In this document: piece after piece, positions 17,234-25,847 of the stretch
How the letters are laid out: the number at the start of each line of letters is the position of its first letter
How positions within the stretch are numbered: the stretch's first letter is position 1
NCBI GenBank assembly: GCA_018065085.1
Contig: JAGHUA010000033.1
Coordinates: forward strand, 1 to 34,441
Reading direction: 5' to 3'
Source of the DNA: Candidatus Liminaster caballi
Lineage (GTDB): Bacteria; Bacteroidota; Bacteroidia; Bacteroidales; UBA3663
DNA: 34,441 bases
The notes under the pieces: generated by a model
The model's input: only the letters and a program-made list of their open reading frames with translations
Database searches by the model: none
What the model was told of the DNA's origin: nothing
Position numbers and translations under genes: made by a program

Positions 17234-17782
17234 ATGTATAACACAGAGCAAGAACTTAAAGAGGTGACCGGCCTCTGCCGCGACGTCTTCACCAAAAAGA
17301 CCTTCGACTATGGAGCCTCGTGGCGCATCATGCGTCCGCAGTCAATCACCGACCAGATCTATATCAAGGCCAATCGCATTCGCTCGCTTCAGGTCAAGGG
17401 CGAGTCGAAGGTGGGCGAGGGCATTGTCCCTGAGTTTATCGGCATAGTCAACTATGGCCTCATGGGCATCATCCAGCTCCGTCAGGGCTATTCAGAGACG
17501 GTCGATAAGACACCCGAGGAGGTTGTGGCGCTCTACGACGAGCAGCTCAATGCAGCCCTGACCCTTCTGGCAGCCAAGAACCATGACTACGACGAGGCAT
17601 GGCGCATGATGCGGGTGTCGAGCTACGTCGATCTCATCCTGATGAAGATCCAGCGCACCAAGCAGATCGAGGATCATCAGGGCAAGACCCTCATGAGCGA
17701 AGGCATTGATGCCAACTACATGGACATGGTCAACTACTCGCTCTTTGCACTCATCAAACTGGTGTGTGAACATGCTGAATAG
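17234..17782 (+). CDS. DUF1599-family protein, duplicated domain
   Basis: 182 residues made of two similar halves. The first has FTKKTFDYGASWRIMRPQSI and GIVNYGLMGIIQLRQG; the second has LAAKNHDYDEAWRMMRVSSY and MVNYSLFALIKLVCE. The DYxxxWR.MR and VNY motifs recur in both. This is the DUF1599 arrangement, which I recall being described as a nucleotide-modification-associated domain in phages. In Bacteroidota it is a conserved chromosomal gene of unknown function. It follows the HU-membrane gene by 7 bases and overlaps the next gene by 11 bases, so it is coupled. Confidence 0.85.
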   Translation: MYNTEQELKEVTGLCRDVFTKKTFDYGASWRIMRPQSITDQIYIKANRIRSLQVKGESKVGEGIVPEFIGIVNYGLMGIIQLRQGYSETVDKTPEEVVALYDEQLNAALTLLAAKNHDYDEAWRMMRVSSYVDLILMKIQRTKQIEDHQGKTLMSEGIDANYMDMVNYSLFALIKLVCEHAE

Positions 17783-19103
17783 GCTCATCACCATAATCTG
17801 CCAGCTGCTGGTGGGCGGGACATTCGTGGTCAGCGGCCTTCTCAAGGCCATCGACCCTGTGGGCACGTCCATCAAGCTCACCGAGTATCTCCACCATTTC
17901 TCCATGCCGTGGCTCACCGATCTGACCATGGCCATGGCGTGGGCGCTTGCCCTCATTGAGCTTGCCATAGGCCTGAACGTGTTTTTCGGGCGCAACCGCA
18001 AGGTGTTCGTGGCTCTGGCGCTTGCCGTGATGGCTGTGTTCACGCCGCTGACGCTCTATCTTGCCATCGCCAACCCCGTGGACGACTGCGGATGCTTTGG
18101 CGACGCCCTGGTGCTGACCAACTGGCAGACGTTCGGCAAGAACGTGGTGCTGCTGGCAGCCACCGTGTGGCTTGTGGTGCGCAACCAGAGGGTGGTGCTG
18201 TGGCTCTCGCCCAGTCAGCATACGTTCTATTTCTATGGCGTGATGCTCGTGGGTGTGATCCTTGCCGGCATCGGCACGTGGCATCTGCCCTACATCGACT
18301 TCCGCCCATACCGCCCGGGTGTCTCGCTGCGGTCGGCTCTTGATACGGGGATGGACGACGGGTCGCCGATTGCCCCTGCGTCTGCTCAGGTCGAATATGT
18401 GATTGTCTATGCCAAGGACGGTGAGCAGCAGGAGTTTACGCTCGACAACCTGCCTGACGAGGACTCGGGGTGGGAGTTCGTCGAGACTATCGAACGCCGC
18501 ACGTCCGAGCCGTCGGCGCAGACACAGTCGTCGGCCGTGCCTCATAGCCGATCGGCCGAGGGCATAAACCTCAGGCTGTTCGATGCCGACTACAACGACG
18601 TGACCGGCGAGGTGCTTGCCGACACCGGCTATGTGTTCCTCCTCCTTTCGCCCGACATTTCGCAGGCGGGCGAACACGACATTGACTGCATCGAAGGTCT
18701 CTATGAGTACTCGATTGCCGAGGGCTACGGCTTCTATGGCGTCACGTTGCGCAACGATGCCGACGTCGAGCGCTGGCGTTTCCGCACGGGAGCCGAGTAC
18801 CCGATAGTGTTTGCCGACCAGCAGGTCATCGAGACAATGATACGCTCCAACCCCGGACTCATGCTATTGCATGATGGCGTGATACAATGGAAAACCTACC
18901 TCTCGGCAATCGATGTTCAGGCGTTGTCATCTGCAAAGTTAAGTGAGCAGAGTTATGGGCAAATACAGCCAATCGACCGAAAAGAACGCGTTTTTTGGAT
19001 TATTCTTTGGATGGTTGCGCCATTGTTGCTATATTTGCCGTTGAATTTAATCAAATCCCTAATAAATAAATCAAAAAATGAGAAAGAAAATTGTAGCCGG
19101 TAA
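17772..19103 (+). CDS. BT_3928-family membrane protein (MauE/DoxX domain)
   Basis: 443 residues from the ATG at 17772, which overlaps the DUF1599 stop. The first 200 residues hold about five transmembrane helices, with [21 protein letters not shown] and [13 protein letters not shown], the CGCFG signature of MauE/DoxX-like proteins. A long soluble part follows (about 205-415). It includes [20 protein letters not shown] and a thioredoxin-like stretch ([27 protein letters not shown] split around strands). A final helix lies near residue 425. The whole-protein layout fits the conserved Bacteroidota BT_3928 family; a redox or disulfide role is possible because of the CxC. Its 3' end is AT-rich and contains the tpiA promoter and 26 bases of tpiA. 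Confidence 0.8.
   Translation: MLNRLITIICQLLVGGTFVVSGLLKAIDPVGTSIKLTEYLHHFSMPWLTDLTMAMAWALALIELAIGLNVFFGRNRKVFVALALAVMAVFTPLTLYLAIANPVDDCGCFGDALVLTNWQTFGKNVVLLAATVWLVVRNQRVVLWLSPSQHTFYFYGVMLVGVILAGIGTWHLPYIDFRPYRPGVSLRSALDTGMDDGSPIAPASAQVEYVIVYAKDGEQQEFTLDNLPDEDSGWEFVETIERRTSEPSAQTQSSAVPHSRSAEGINLRLFDADYNDVTGEVLADTGYVFLLLSPDISQAGEHDIDCIEGLYEYSIAEGYGFYGVTLRNDADVERWRFRTGAEYPIVFADQQVIETMIRSNPGLMLLHDGVIQWKTYLSAIDVQALSSAKLSEQSYGQIQPIDRKERVFWIILWMVAPLLLYLPLNLIKSLINKSKNEKENCSR
19006..19037 (+). promoter_or_regulatory. Internal promoter for tpiA
   Basis: TTTG (19006-19009) and TATATTTG (19030-19037), exactly 20 bases apart, fit the consensus perfectly although they lie inside the coding end of the preceding gene. 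A start near 19044 would give a short leader of about 34 nt to the tpiA ATG at 19078. The local AT content rises sharply compared with the rest of the operon. Confidence 0.75.
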
Positions 19104-19833
19104 CTGGAAGATGAACACCACTCTCCAGGAAGGCGTAGCACTTGCTGAGGGTCTCAAGGCAGCTCTCGAAGGCAAGAAGGTAAACTGTGACGTGGTTGTG
19201 TGCACTCCTTTCATCTCTGTCGCCAGCGTTGCTAAGGCAGTAGAGGGTTCTGTAATCGGTGTCGGCGCTGAGGATTGCTCAGCTCATGACAAGGGCGCCT
19301 ACACAGGCGAGGTTGCAGCCAACATGATCGCATCTACAGGCGCTAAATATGTTATCCTCGGTCACTCAGAGCGTCGCCAGTATCATGGCGAGAACAACGA
19401 GCTCCTCGTGGCTAAGCTCGGTCAGGCTCTTGCCAACGGCCTCACACCAATCTTCTGCGTCGGTGAGGTTAAGGAGGAGCGTGAGAACGGTACATTCAAG
19501 CAGGTTATCGAGGGCCAGATGGAGGCAATGTACAGCCTCTCGGCTGAGGACTTCGCCAAGTGCGTAGTTGCCTACGAGCCAGTATGGGCCATCGGTACAG
19601 GCCTTACAGCCAGCAGCGAGCAGGCTCAGGAGGTTCACGCCTTCATCCGTGCAAGCATCGCTAAGAAGTATAACGCTGAGGTTGCTGACAACTGCTCTAT
19701 CCTCTACGGTGGCAGCTGCAAGGGCAGCAATGCTCCTGAACTCTTCGCTCAGCCAGATATCGACGGCGGCCTCATCGGTGGCGCTGCCCTCAAGGTTGAC
19801 ACATTCATGCCTATCATCGAGGCTTGGAAATAA
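19078..19833 (+). CDS. tpiA: Triosephosphate isomerase
   Basis: 251 residues with all catalytic residues: GNWKMN (Lys11), ILGHSERR (His96) and [11 protein letters not shown] (Glu167), plus the C-terminal GGSCKGSN and [10 protein letters not shown] phosphate loops. It interconverts dihydroxyacetone phosphate and glyceraldehyde 3-phosphate. The ATG lies 26 bases before the end of the upstream gene. Codon use differs from neighbours (many GCT, GTT and AAG codons), as expected for a highly expressed gene, and it has its own promoter. Confidence 0.98.
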   Translation: MRKKIVAGNWKMNTTLQEGVALAEGLKAALEGKKVNCDVVVCTPFISVASVAKAVEGSVIGVGAEDCSAHDKGAYTGEVAANMIASTGAKYVILGHSERRQYHGENNELLVAKLGQALANGLTPIFCVGEVKEERENGTFKQVIEGQMEAMYSLSAEDFAKCVVAYEPVWAIGTGLTASSEQAQEVHAFIRASIAKKYNAEVADNCSILYGGSCKGSNAPELFAQPDIDGGLIGGAALKVDTFMPIIEAWK

Positions 19834-19835
19834 TA

Positions 19836-20312
19836 ATGAAGCATCGTACAGCTAACATATTGCTGTTATTGGCAATGCCATTGCTCGCACAGGCCCAGAC
19901 CCTGTGCGAGCATCTTCGCAATAGCGGAAAAGTGACCCTGAAGCAGGATCAGCGCCTTGAGACTCTCATCAGTCGCGAGCAGAAGGTCTATAACGCAGCG
20001 TCACGCATTCAGACCAACAAGTCGGGCCAGCAGGTGCTCTCTGTGCCGGGTTTCCGCGTGAGAGTCTTCTCAGGCAACAACCAGACAGCATCGAAGAACG
20101 AGGCCTATAAGATCGAGAAGGAGCTCACCGAGTATCTGCCCGATCTGCAGACATACGTCATCTTCCGCACTCCCAACTGGCGCCTGATGGTGGGCAACTA
20201 TCGCACCATGGAGGAAGCCACCGCCGCCATGCGCGAACTCAAGAAGAAGTTCCCTGTCTATGGCCGCGAGATGTTTGTGGTGAAGGATGATATTGAGATT
20301 ATACTGAACTGA
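19836..20312 (+). CDS. SPOR-domain exported protein
   Basis: 158 residues starting two bases after the tpiA stop. [21 protein letters not shown] is a signal peptide. The C-terminal part is a SPOR domain ([54 protein letters not shown]). SPOR domains bind glycan strands stripped of stem peptides, usually at the division septum. The middle is a short helical linker with [11 protein letters not shown] periplasmic location is expected; it may be a division or envelope-stress factor. An in-frame ATG 4 codons upstream lies within the tpiA stop region and is less likely. Confidence 0.88.
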   Translation: MKHRTANILLLLAMPLLAQAQTLCEHLRNSGKVTLKQDQRLETLISREQKVYNAASRIQTNKSGQQVLSVPGFRVRVFSGNNQTASKNEAYKIEKELTEYLPDLQTYVIFRTPNWRLMVGNYRTMEEATAAMRELKKKFPVYGREMFVVKDDIEIILN

Positions 20313-20316
20313 CGAA

Positions 20317-20889
20317 ATGGAATACAACGAAGAACTATTGAAACCGATGGGCGAGGGTGTGGAGCAGATGCTCCGCCTCGTGGGCGAAGACCCGTCGCGC
20401 GAGGGCCTGCTGAAGACTCCCGAGCGTGTGGCCAAGTCGCTGCAGTTCCTCACCCAGGGCTATCATCAGGACCCGGAGGCAATTCTCAAGTCGGCTATGT
20501 TCCGCGAGGACTACCAGCAGATGGTGATCGTCAGGGACATTGACTTCTACAGCCTCTGCGAACACCACATGCTGCCGTTCTTCGGCAAGGTGCATGTGGC
20601 TTACATTCCGAACAAATACATTGTGGGACTTTCCAAGATTCCGCGCGTGGTCGAGGTCTTTGCCCGTCGCTTGCAGGTGCAGGAGCGTCTCACCACCCAG
20701 ATCAAGGAGTGCATCCAGCAGACCCTTCATCCGATGGGCGTGATGGTTGTGGTCGAGGCACGCCACCTGTGCATGCAGATGCGCGGCGTCGAGTCTCAGA
20801 ATGCCATGACCACGACCAGTGATTTCTGTGGCGCGTTCAATGAGATACGCACCCGACAGGAATTCCTCGAACTGATCAAGCAGAAGTAA
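20317..20889 (+). CDS. folE: GTP cyclohydrolase I
   Basis: 190 residues with [18 protein letters not shown], where Cys81 and His84 are zinc ligands, and [15 protein letters not shown] with Cys152 as the third ligand; [20 protein letters not shown] is the classic signature. It converts GTP to 7,8-dihydroneopterin triphosphate. This feeds folate synthesis and is also the first step toward queuosine. The presence of queC, queD and queE about 1.2 kb downstream in the same operon fits the queuosine role, although folate use is not excluded. It starts 4 bases after the SPOR gene. Confidence 0.97.
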   Translation: MEYNEELLKPMGEGVEQMLRLVGEDPSREGLLKTPERVAKSLQFLTQGYHQDPEAILKSAMFREDYQQMVIVRDIDFYSLCEHHMLPFFGKVHVAYIPNKYIVGLSKIPRVVEVFARRLQVQERLTTQIKECIQQTLHPMGVMVVVEARHLCMQMRGVESQNAMTTTSDFCGAFNEIRTRQEFLELIKQK

Positions 20890-20922
20890 CTCCACGAAAA
20901 AGCCTGTCTCTGACGTCCTCCC

Positions 20923-21558
20923 ATGCATCGCCTGTTGCCGTTCCTCACCGCCCTGTGGCTTTGTCTCCCATTGCCCGTCATGGCTCAGCAGACCTGCCCA
21001 ACGGTGTTCGACGACCTCGAACTAGAAGATGCCGACTACGAGATTGTGACGCCCGACTCGCTGCTCAACGTCTCCGAACTCTCTGACAGCGTTCAGATGT
21101 CCCGCCTCGAAAGGCTGATGGGCGTGAGGCTCGACACCTTGACGGCCATCCTGACCATCTGCCCCGATCTGCCATCACAGTGGGACGGTCATGAACTCCT
21201 GTTCTCAACGCCCGACTTCGACTTCAGTCGCTCGTATCACGACAGCGTGGCTGTGTGGTATTTCATGGGCGAGGGCGATTTCTTCGAGAGCTATGACAGC
21301 ATCGTGGTGTGTGTGCCTTCCGACTGTGTGCTCAGCGGAGAGCTCGACGATACTGAAGGCATCTGCTTCCTGCCCGCCGAGGTTCATCGCGACAGCCTGC
21401 TCGCCGCATTGGACAAGGCCGTTCGGGCAAAAGGCGTGGACGTGATCGCTCCTGGTGCGACGGCAGACGACAGCAAACGCTCGCTGCGCCGCCAGCGCCG
21501 CCGCGAGGCAAAGGCCACCCGCCGTGCAAAGAAAAAACAGAAAACCCATAATTACTAA
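20923..21558 (+). CDS. Exported protein of unknown function, basic tail
   Basis: 211 residues. A signal peptide (MHRLLPFLTALWLCLPLPVMAQ) is followed by an acidic mature protein rich in Asp, Ser and Leu, with four Cys in the mature part that could form two disulfides. The last 30 residues are strongly basic (RSLRRQRRREAKATRRAKKK), in marked contrast to the acidic body. I do not recognise a domain. It lies 33 bases after folE and 12 bases before ndk, so it is expressed with housekeeping genes. The basic tail could contact lipopolysaccharide or nucleic acid; this is speculation. Confidence 0.7.
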   Translation: MHRLLPFLTALWLCLPLPVMAQQTCPTVFDDLELEDADYEIVTPDSLLNVSELSDSVQMSRLERLMGVRLDTLTAILTICPDLPSQWDGHELLFSTPDFDFSRSYHDSVAVWYFMGEGDFFESYDSIVVCVPSDCVLSGELDDTEGICFLPAEVHRDSLLAALDKAVRAKGVDVIAPGATADDSKRSLRRQRRREAKATRRAKKKQKTHNY

Positions 21559-21570
21559 ATATTTATTACT

Positions 21571-22038
21571 ATGGTAGAAAAAACACTCGTAATCCTGAAG
21601 CCAAGCTGCGTGATGCGCAGCCTTGTGGGTGAGGTCACCCGCCGCTTCGAACAGAAAGGCCTCCGTCTGGCTGGCATGAAGATGATCCAGCTGACCGACG
21701 CCCAGCTCAATGAACACTATGCTCACCTCGCTGAGAAGCCATTCTTCCAGCGCATCAAGGACTCAATGCAGGCTTCGCCTGTCATCGTCTGCTGCTACTG
21801 CGGCGTCGATGCTGTCGAGGTGGTTCGTGCCCTCACAGGTGCAACCAACGGTCGCAAGGCTCTGCCTGGCACCATCCGCGGCGACTTCTCTATGTCGTTC
21901 CAGGAGAACATCATCCACACAAGCGACAGCCCTGAGAACGCTGTGGTCGAACTGAACCGTTTCTTCAAGCCTGAAGAGATTTTCGACTATAAGATGCCTA
22001 CTCACGATGCGCTCTATGCCAACGATGAGTATTGCTAA
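21571..22038 (+). CDS. ndk: Nucleoside diphosphate kinase
   Basis: 155 residues. MVEKTLVILKPSCVMRSLVG is the NDK opening (Lys10 for phosphate binding). GATNGRKALPGTIRGDF and NIIHTSDSPENA carry the phospho-accepting His116. It transfers the gamma phosphate between nucleoside di- and triphosphates and balances NTP pools. Somewhat longer than the 140-150 residues of many bacterial forms, with an extended loop and C-terminus as is common in Bacteroidota. Ten bases before queC, in the same operon. Confidence 0.96.
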   Translation: MVEKTLVILKPSCVMRSLVGEVTRRFEQKGLRLAGMKMIQLTDAQLNEHYAHLAEKPFFQRIKDSMQASPVIVCCYCGVDAVEVVRALTGATNGRKALPGTIRGDFSMSFQENIIHTSDSPENAVVELNRFFKPEEIFDYKMPTHDALYANDEYC

Positions 22039-22047
22039 ACAAAACGT

Positions 22048-22710
22048 ATGACTGAAAAAGACTCTCTTTTAATCGTCTCGGGCGGCATGGATTCAATCAC
22101 CATGCTGCACGAGTACGCTGACCGGATTGCCATGGCTGTGACTTTCGACTATGGCGCCAACCACAGCCAGAAGGAAATCCCTTTTGCGCGCCTGCATTGC
22201 GAGCGTTTGGGCATCCGACACCTCGTCATCCCGCTCGACTTCATGCAGCAGTATTTCAAGTCGTCGCTCCTCGAAGGCGCTGACGCTATTCCCGAAGGCC
22301 ATTATGCCGACGAGAATATGAAATCGACCGTTGTGCCGTTCCGCAACGGCATCATGCTCGCCATTGCTGCCGGCATCGCCGAGAGCAACGGCCTGAAGCG
22401 TGTGATGATTGCCAACCACTTCGGTGACCATTCTATCTATCCCGACTGTACGGCTCCGTTCATCAACTCGATGAGCGACGCCATCGCCAATGGCACTTAC
22501 GAACACCTCCGCATCGAGGCTCCATACACCGGCATCAGCAAGTCCGACGTGGCGCGCCACGGCAAGGCTCTCGGTATCGACTATGCCGAGACATGGTCAT
22601 GCTACAAGGGCCTCGACAGGCATTGTGGCAAGTGCGGCACGTGCGTCGAGCGCAAGGAAGCCCTCCGTGAGGCTGGCATCGACGACCCTACTGAATACGA
22701 AGACTCCTGA
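22048..22710 (+). CDS. queC: 7-cyano-7-deazaguanine (preQ0) synthase
   Basis: 220 residues with the PP-loop SGGMDS at 11-16, the adenylation motif of QueC, followed by VTFDYGANHSQKE. The zinc site is CYKGLDRHCGKCGTC (Cys185, 193, 196, 199). It converts 7-carboxy-7-deazaguanine and ammonia to preQ0 using ATP. The M in SGGMDS replaces the more usual L or V and is not alarming. It is followed 30 bases later by queD and then queE, so the three deazaguanine steps are clustered. Confidence 0.96.
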   Translation: MTEKDSLLIVSGGMDSITMLHEYADRIAMAVTFDYGANHSQKEIPFARLHCERLGIRHLVIPLDFMQQYFKSSLLEGADAIPEGHYADENMKSTVVPFRNGIMLAIAAGIAESNGLKRVMIANHFGDHSIYPDCTAPFINSMSDAIANGTYEHLRIEAPYTGISKSDVARHGKALGIDYAETWSCYKGLDRHCGKCGTCVERKEALREAGIDDPTEYEDS

Positions 22711-22740
22711 TTTTCCAATCACACATTATTATATATATAA

Positions 22741-23079
22741 ATGTACTACGTTACTAAGCGCATGGTCATCTCCGGCAGCCATCACCTCTTCCTCTCATAC
22801 GAGAGCAAGTGCGAGAGCCTGCACGGTCACAACTGGGTCATCACCGTCCACTGCAAGTCGCGCGACCTGAATGCCGACGGCATGGTCATCGACTTCACAT
22901 ACATCAAGAAGAAGATCCACGGCTATCTCGACCATGGCAATCTCAACGAACTGCTGCCTTTCAATCCTACTGCCGAGAACATCGCCCGTTGGGTGTGCGA
23001 TCAGTTGCCTAACTGCTATAAGGTGGAGGTGCAGGAGAGTGAGGGCAATATGGCTATCTACGAGAAGGATGAAGATTAA
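22741..23079 (+). CDS. queD: 6-carboxytetrahydropterin synthase
   Basis: 112 residues, PTPS/QueD fold. ISGSHHLF, then CESLHGHNW, give the zinc-binding His set (His15, His28, His30) and the catalytic Cys24. MVIDFTYIK, LDHGNLNE and PTAENIARW are family signatures. It converts dihydroneopterin triphosphate to 6-carboxy-5,6,7,8-tetrahydropterin. The FolE product is its substrate, which links it to folE upstream. The stop overlaps the queE start by 11 bases, so the two are coupled. Confidence 0.95.
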   Translation: MYYVTKRMVISGSHHLFLSYESKCESLHGHNWVITVHCKSRDLNADGMVIDFTYIKKKIHGYLDHGNLNELLPFNPTAENIARWVCDQLPNCYKVEVQESEGNMAIYEKDED

Positions 23080-23629
23080 CGAGATATTCTACTCGCTCCA
23101 GGGCGAGGGTTTCTATGCCGGCACGCCGTCTGTGTTCGTGCGTTTCTCGGGCTGCAACCTCAAATGCGATTTCTGTGACACCCAGCATCAGGCTGGCGTC
23201 GAGATGACCGAGCGTGAGGTGGCCGATGCTGTGATGCGCTATCCAGCCCGTCATGTGGTGCTGACCGGCGGCGAACCGTCGCTCCAGCTTACCTCCTCGC
23301 TTGTGGCGATGCTCCATGAGGCAGGACGCTTTGTCGCCATCGAGACCAACGGCACCCATCCGTTGCCCGAGGCTGTCGACTGGATTACCTGCTCGCCCAA
23401 GTATAAGCCCGTTGTCATCAGCCGTTGCGATGAGCTGAAGGTTGTCTATGAGGGTCAGGACATGGCGCAGTATTCACACATCCCAGCCACTCATCATTTC
23501 CTCCAGCCGTGCGACCGTCAGGATCCCGAGCGCAATGCCGCAAATGTCCGTCAGGTGGTTGACTATTGCCTGGCTCATCCTGATTGGCGCATCTCCATTC
23601 AGCTCCACAAGGTGCTCAACATCAGATAA
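23069..23629 (+). CDS. queE: 7-carboxy-7-deazaguanine synthase (radical SAM)
   Basis: 186 residues starting MKINEIFYSLQGEGFYAGTP, the QueE opening. The cluster motif is CNLKCDFC (Cys29, Cys33, Cys36; CxxxCxxC), binding a 4Fe-4S cluster and SAM. VVLTGGEPSLQ and AIETNGT follow. It converts 6-carboxytetrahydropterin to 7-carboxy-7-deazaguanine. The true start at 23069 lies inside the end of queD; an open frame further upstream is not family-like. Slightly short for the family but all key motifs are present. Confidence 0.95.
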   Translation: MKINEIFYSLQGEGFYAGTPSVFVRFSGCNLKCDFCDTQHQAGVEMTEREVADAVMRYPARHVVLTGGEPSLQLTSSLVAMLHEAGRFVAIETNGTHPLPEAVDWITCSPKYKPVVISRCDELKVVYEGQDMAQYSHIPATHHFLQPCDRQDPERNAANVRQVVDYCLAHPDWRISIQLHKVLNIR

Positions 23630-23652
23630 GCTTATTCGATTGTGTTTGTGTT

Positions 23653-25005
23653 ATGGATCTCTTGATTGATTCCCGCCGTCAGATGCGGGCATTGGTTGTG
23701 CCTATCTTTATCGAACTGCTGCTTGTCACCCTCATGGGTGCTGCCGATACGTTCATGCTTGCCCAGTACAGCGATGACGCTGTGGCTGCCGTGGGCGTAG
23801 CCAACCAGATCATCACCCTGGCATTTCTCGTCTTCCAGATCATCAACACGGGTACGTCTGTGCTCTGTTCGCAATATCTCGGTGCCGGCAAGCGTCATAA
23901 GATGCATCAGGTCACGGCCATGGCTCTGCTGCTCAATCTCATCAGCGGCATCATCCTCTCGCTTGTCCTCTCGCTTGGCGCTCCGTGGCTGTTGCGATGG
24001 ATGGGTCTTGACGATTATCTCATGCAATACGGACTTCCATACATGCAGCTGGTTGGCGCCTTTGCGTTCTTCCAGGCTCTGCATCTCACCATCTCTGCGT
24101 CGCTCCGTTCCGACCATAAGGCCATCTATCCGATGCTTGTGGTCATCCTTGTTAACATTGTCAATATTGCCGGCAACTATTCGCTCATCTTCGGTCATTG
24201 GGGCATGCCGGCCCTTGGTGTGCGTGGTGCAGCCATTGCCACCGACATCTCGCGTGGCGTCGCCATGTTCACGCTCTTTGGTGTGCTTTTCTTCCGTCAT
24301 ATCTCTGTCCGCGAACTGCGTCTGGCATTCAGTGCCAAGCGTCAGGAACTCACTCAGATCATGGGCGACCTCCTGCGCATCGGACTCCCGTCGGCTGGCG
24401 AAAACATGTCATACAATGCCCAGCAGCTGGTGCTCACATATTTCATCACCAGCCTTGGCGCTGCCTCGCTTGCCGCACGTGTCTATGTGATCAACGCCAC
24501 GATGTTCGTCTATGTGTTCTGCATCTGCGTGGCTCAGGCGGCTTCCATCGTCATCGGCCATCTTGTCGGCGATAAGCATTATGACGCCAGCTATCGTCTG
24601 GGTTGGTATGCCCTGCGCATTGCCATGATCACCACCATGACGCTCAGCGTCTGCCTTGCCTTCGTGGGCGGCAATGTGATGTCGCTTCTCACCGACAATC
24701 CAGAGATTATCACTCTCGGCGCAACGATCCTCTTTGTCGATATTGCTGTCGAGGCTGGCAAGTGCACTAACATCTACTACACCAACGTCCTCCGTGCCGT
24801 TGGCGATGTCAATTTCCCGTTCTATGTCGGCATCACCATCCAGTGGCTTGTCGGCGTCCTTCTCGGCTACATCCTCGGCATCCGTCTCGGCCTCGGTCTT
24901 GTCGGCATGTGGTGTGCCTTCATCTGTGACGAGTCCATCCGCGGTCTCATCTTCATCTTCCGCTGGCGCAACAAACGCTGGCAGAACCGCAGCTTCGTCA
25001 AGTAA
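23653..25005 (+). CDS. MATE-family multidrug/Na+ (or H+) antiporter
   Basis: 450 residues with about 12 transmembrane helices in two similar halves. PIFIELLLVTLMGAADTFML and VAAVGVANQI are the MATE first-half signature, and IGLPSAGENMSYN begins the second half. MATE proteins export drugs or metabolites in exchange for Na+ or H+. It follows queE by 23 bases and is probably read from the same transcript. No evidence ties it to deazaguanine transport. I start at 23653; an upstream in-frame start overlaps queE. It converges with higA, with only 6 bases between the two stops. Confidence 0.9.
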   Translation: MDLLIDSRRQMRALVVPIFIELLLVTLMGAADTFMLAQYSDDAVAAVGVANQIITLAFLVFQIINTGTSVLCSQYLGAGKRHKMHQVTAMALLLNLISGIILSLVLSLGAPWLLRWMGLDDYLMQYGLPYMQLVGAFAFFQALHLTISASLRSDHKAIYPMLVVILVNIVNIAGNYSLIFGHWGMPALGVRGAAIATDISRGVAMFTLFGVLFFRHISVRELRLAFSAKRQELTQIMGDLLRIGLPSAGENMSYNAQQLVLTYFITSLGAASLAARVYVINATMFVYVFCICVAQAASIVIGHLVGDKHYDASYRLGWYALRIAMITTMTLSVCLAFVGGNVMSLLTDNPEIITLGATILFVDIAVEAGKCTNIYYTNVLRAVGDVNFPFYVGITIQWLVGVLLGYILGIRLGLGLVGMWCAFICDESIRGLIFIFRWRNKRWQNRSFVK

Positions 25006-25011
25006 AGATTA

Positions 25012-25362
25012 TTATAGAGCCACTGAAGCTGCAATTCTTCTGATGGATTTCAATCTTTCCATAAAAGATTTGTTTCGTAGAGCCATTTCTTTGTTGTAGT
25101 TATGTTGCATGTTGATGAGCATGTCCGCATCGAGATTCAATGCAGCCTCAAGTAACATGGCATATTCGACAGATACTTGTCGTTTGCTATGAATGATTTC
25201 GTTGATTATAGTGTACGATATTCCAGTCTTTTCGGAAAGTTCCTTTTGTGAAATGCGTAGATAGTCAATCTCATCCTTGATAATTTCACCAGGATGTGTT
25301 GGCTGTGCTGGATGCAGATTGTTTGCAATCATATTAGGATCAATGCCTGATAAAGTAATCAT
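25012..25362 (-). CDS. higA: HigA-type antitoxin (XRE helix-turn-helix)
   Basis: 116 residues. THPGEIIKDEIDYLRISQKE is the HigA opening, and the helix-turn-helix follows (LSEKTGISYTIINEIIHSKR, then VSVEYAMLLEAAL). The C-terminal helix is long and basic. Bacteroidales HigA proteins often begin at a similar ATG; an alternative start 10 codons later (MIANNLHPAQPTHPGEI) is possible. It would neutralise HigB and repress the pair's promoter. It lies 9 bases after higB, in the usual toxin-first order of HigBA. Confidence 0.9.
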   Translation of the reverse strand: MITLSGIDPNMIANNLHPAQPTHPGEIIKDEIDYLRISQKELSEKTGISYTIINEIIHSKRQVSVEYAMLLEAALNLDADMLINMQHNYNKEMALRNKSFMERLKSIRRIAASVAL

Positions 25363-25371
25363 ATCGCGATG

Positions 25372-25686
25372 TTATTTATAATGGTTTGACAATTCAAGGA
25401 TATTGCATATTGAAATGATGTTATCAGAGGCCTCTTTCCTGATAGAGAATTCAACTCTATACTGTCCATTAGCTCTTACAGAATAGATTCCCGCTTTATC
25501 TCCTTTTAGCATTTCTAGATTAAGTGAGTTAATCCGCGACAATACAATTTCATCTTTTGCGGCTAACATTCAGTCTATGCACTTTTGATATCCACGTACA
25601 ATTTCTGGCTGGTAGCGATGTTTCTTGTCTGTCATACCTGTTTCGTACATATTCTTTAGGTATTCTTCTTCAAAAGTAACAATCAT
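25372..25686 (-). pseudogene. higB: HigB-type toxin interrupted by an in-frame TGA
   Basis: The full frame runs from the ATG at 25686 to 25372. Codons 1-38 read MIVTFEEEYLKNMYETGMTD and onward to YQKCID. An in-frame TGA (25572-25570) then interrupts, immediately followed by ATG (25569), and the second part contains NSLNLEMLKGDKAGIYSVR, YRVEFSIR and ICNILELSNHYK. Together these give the complete RelE/HigB fold, an mRNA interferase. The stop is a single-codon change (for example CGA or TGG to TGA) with no frameshift. The toxin is probably inactive, while higA and the promoter look intact. Reinitiation at the adjacent ATG could give two fragments. Confidence 0.85.
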
Positions 25687-25709
25687 AACTGTTGTGTTTA
25701 TATCCGCCG

Positions 25710-25741
25710 CAAAGATAAAGACTTTTTTCTGAATTCGCAAA
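25710..25741 (-). promoter_or_regulatory. Promoter of higBA
   Basis: On the minus strand TTTG (25741-25738) and TATCTTTG (25717-25710) are 20 bases apart, a perfect match. It lies 23 bases upstream of the higB ATG. Beyond it, 25742-25847 is AT-rich and contains no gene. Confidence 0.85.
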
Positions 25742-25847
25742 TTTGTGAAGAAATAAGATCAAAAGATTATGTTTTTTTACTTATTTCATCTGTTTTGGAA
25801 AGGTTGGGTGTTCATTATTATATTATAATTTTACCGGACAGTAATAA

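Noticed and set aside
23653-25005. The MATE gene as a dedicated queuosine-precursor transporter
   Set aside because: Only adjacency supports this; known preQ0/preQ1 transporters belong to other families such as YhhQ.
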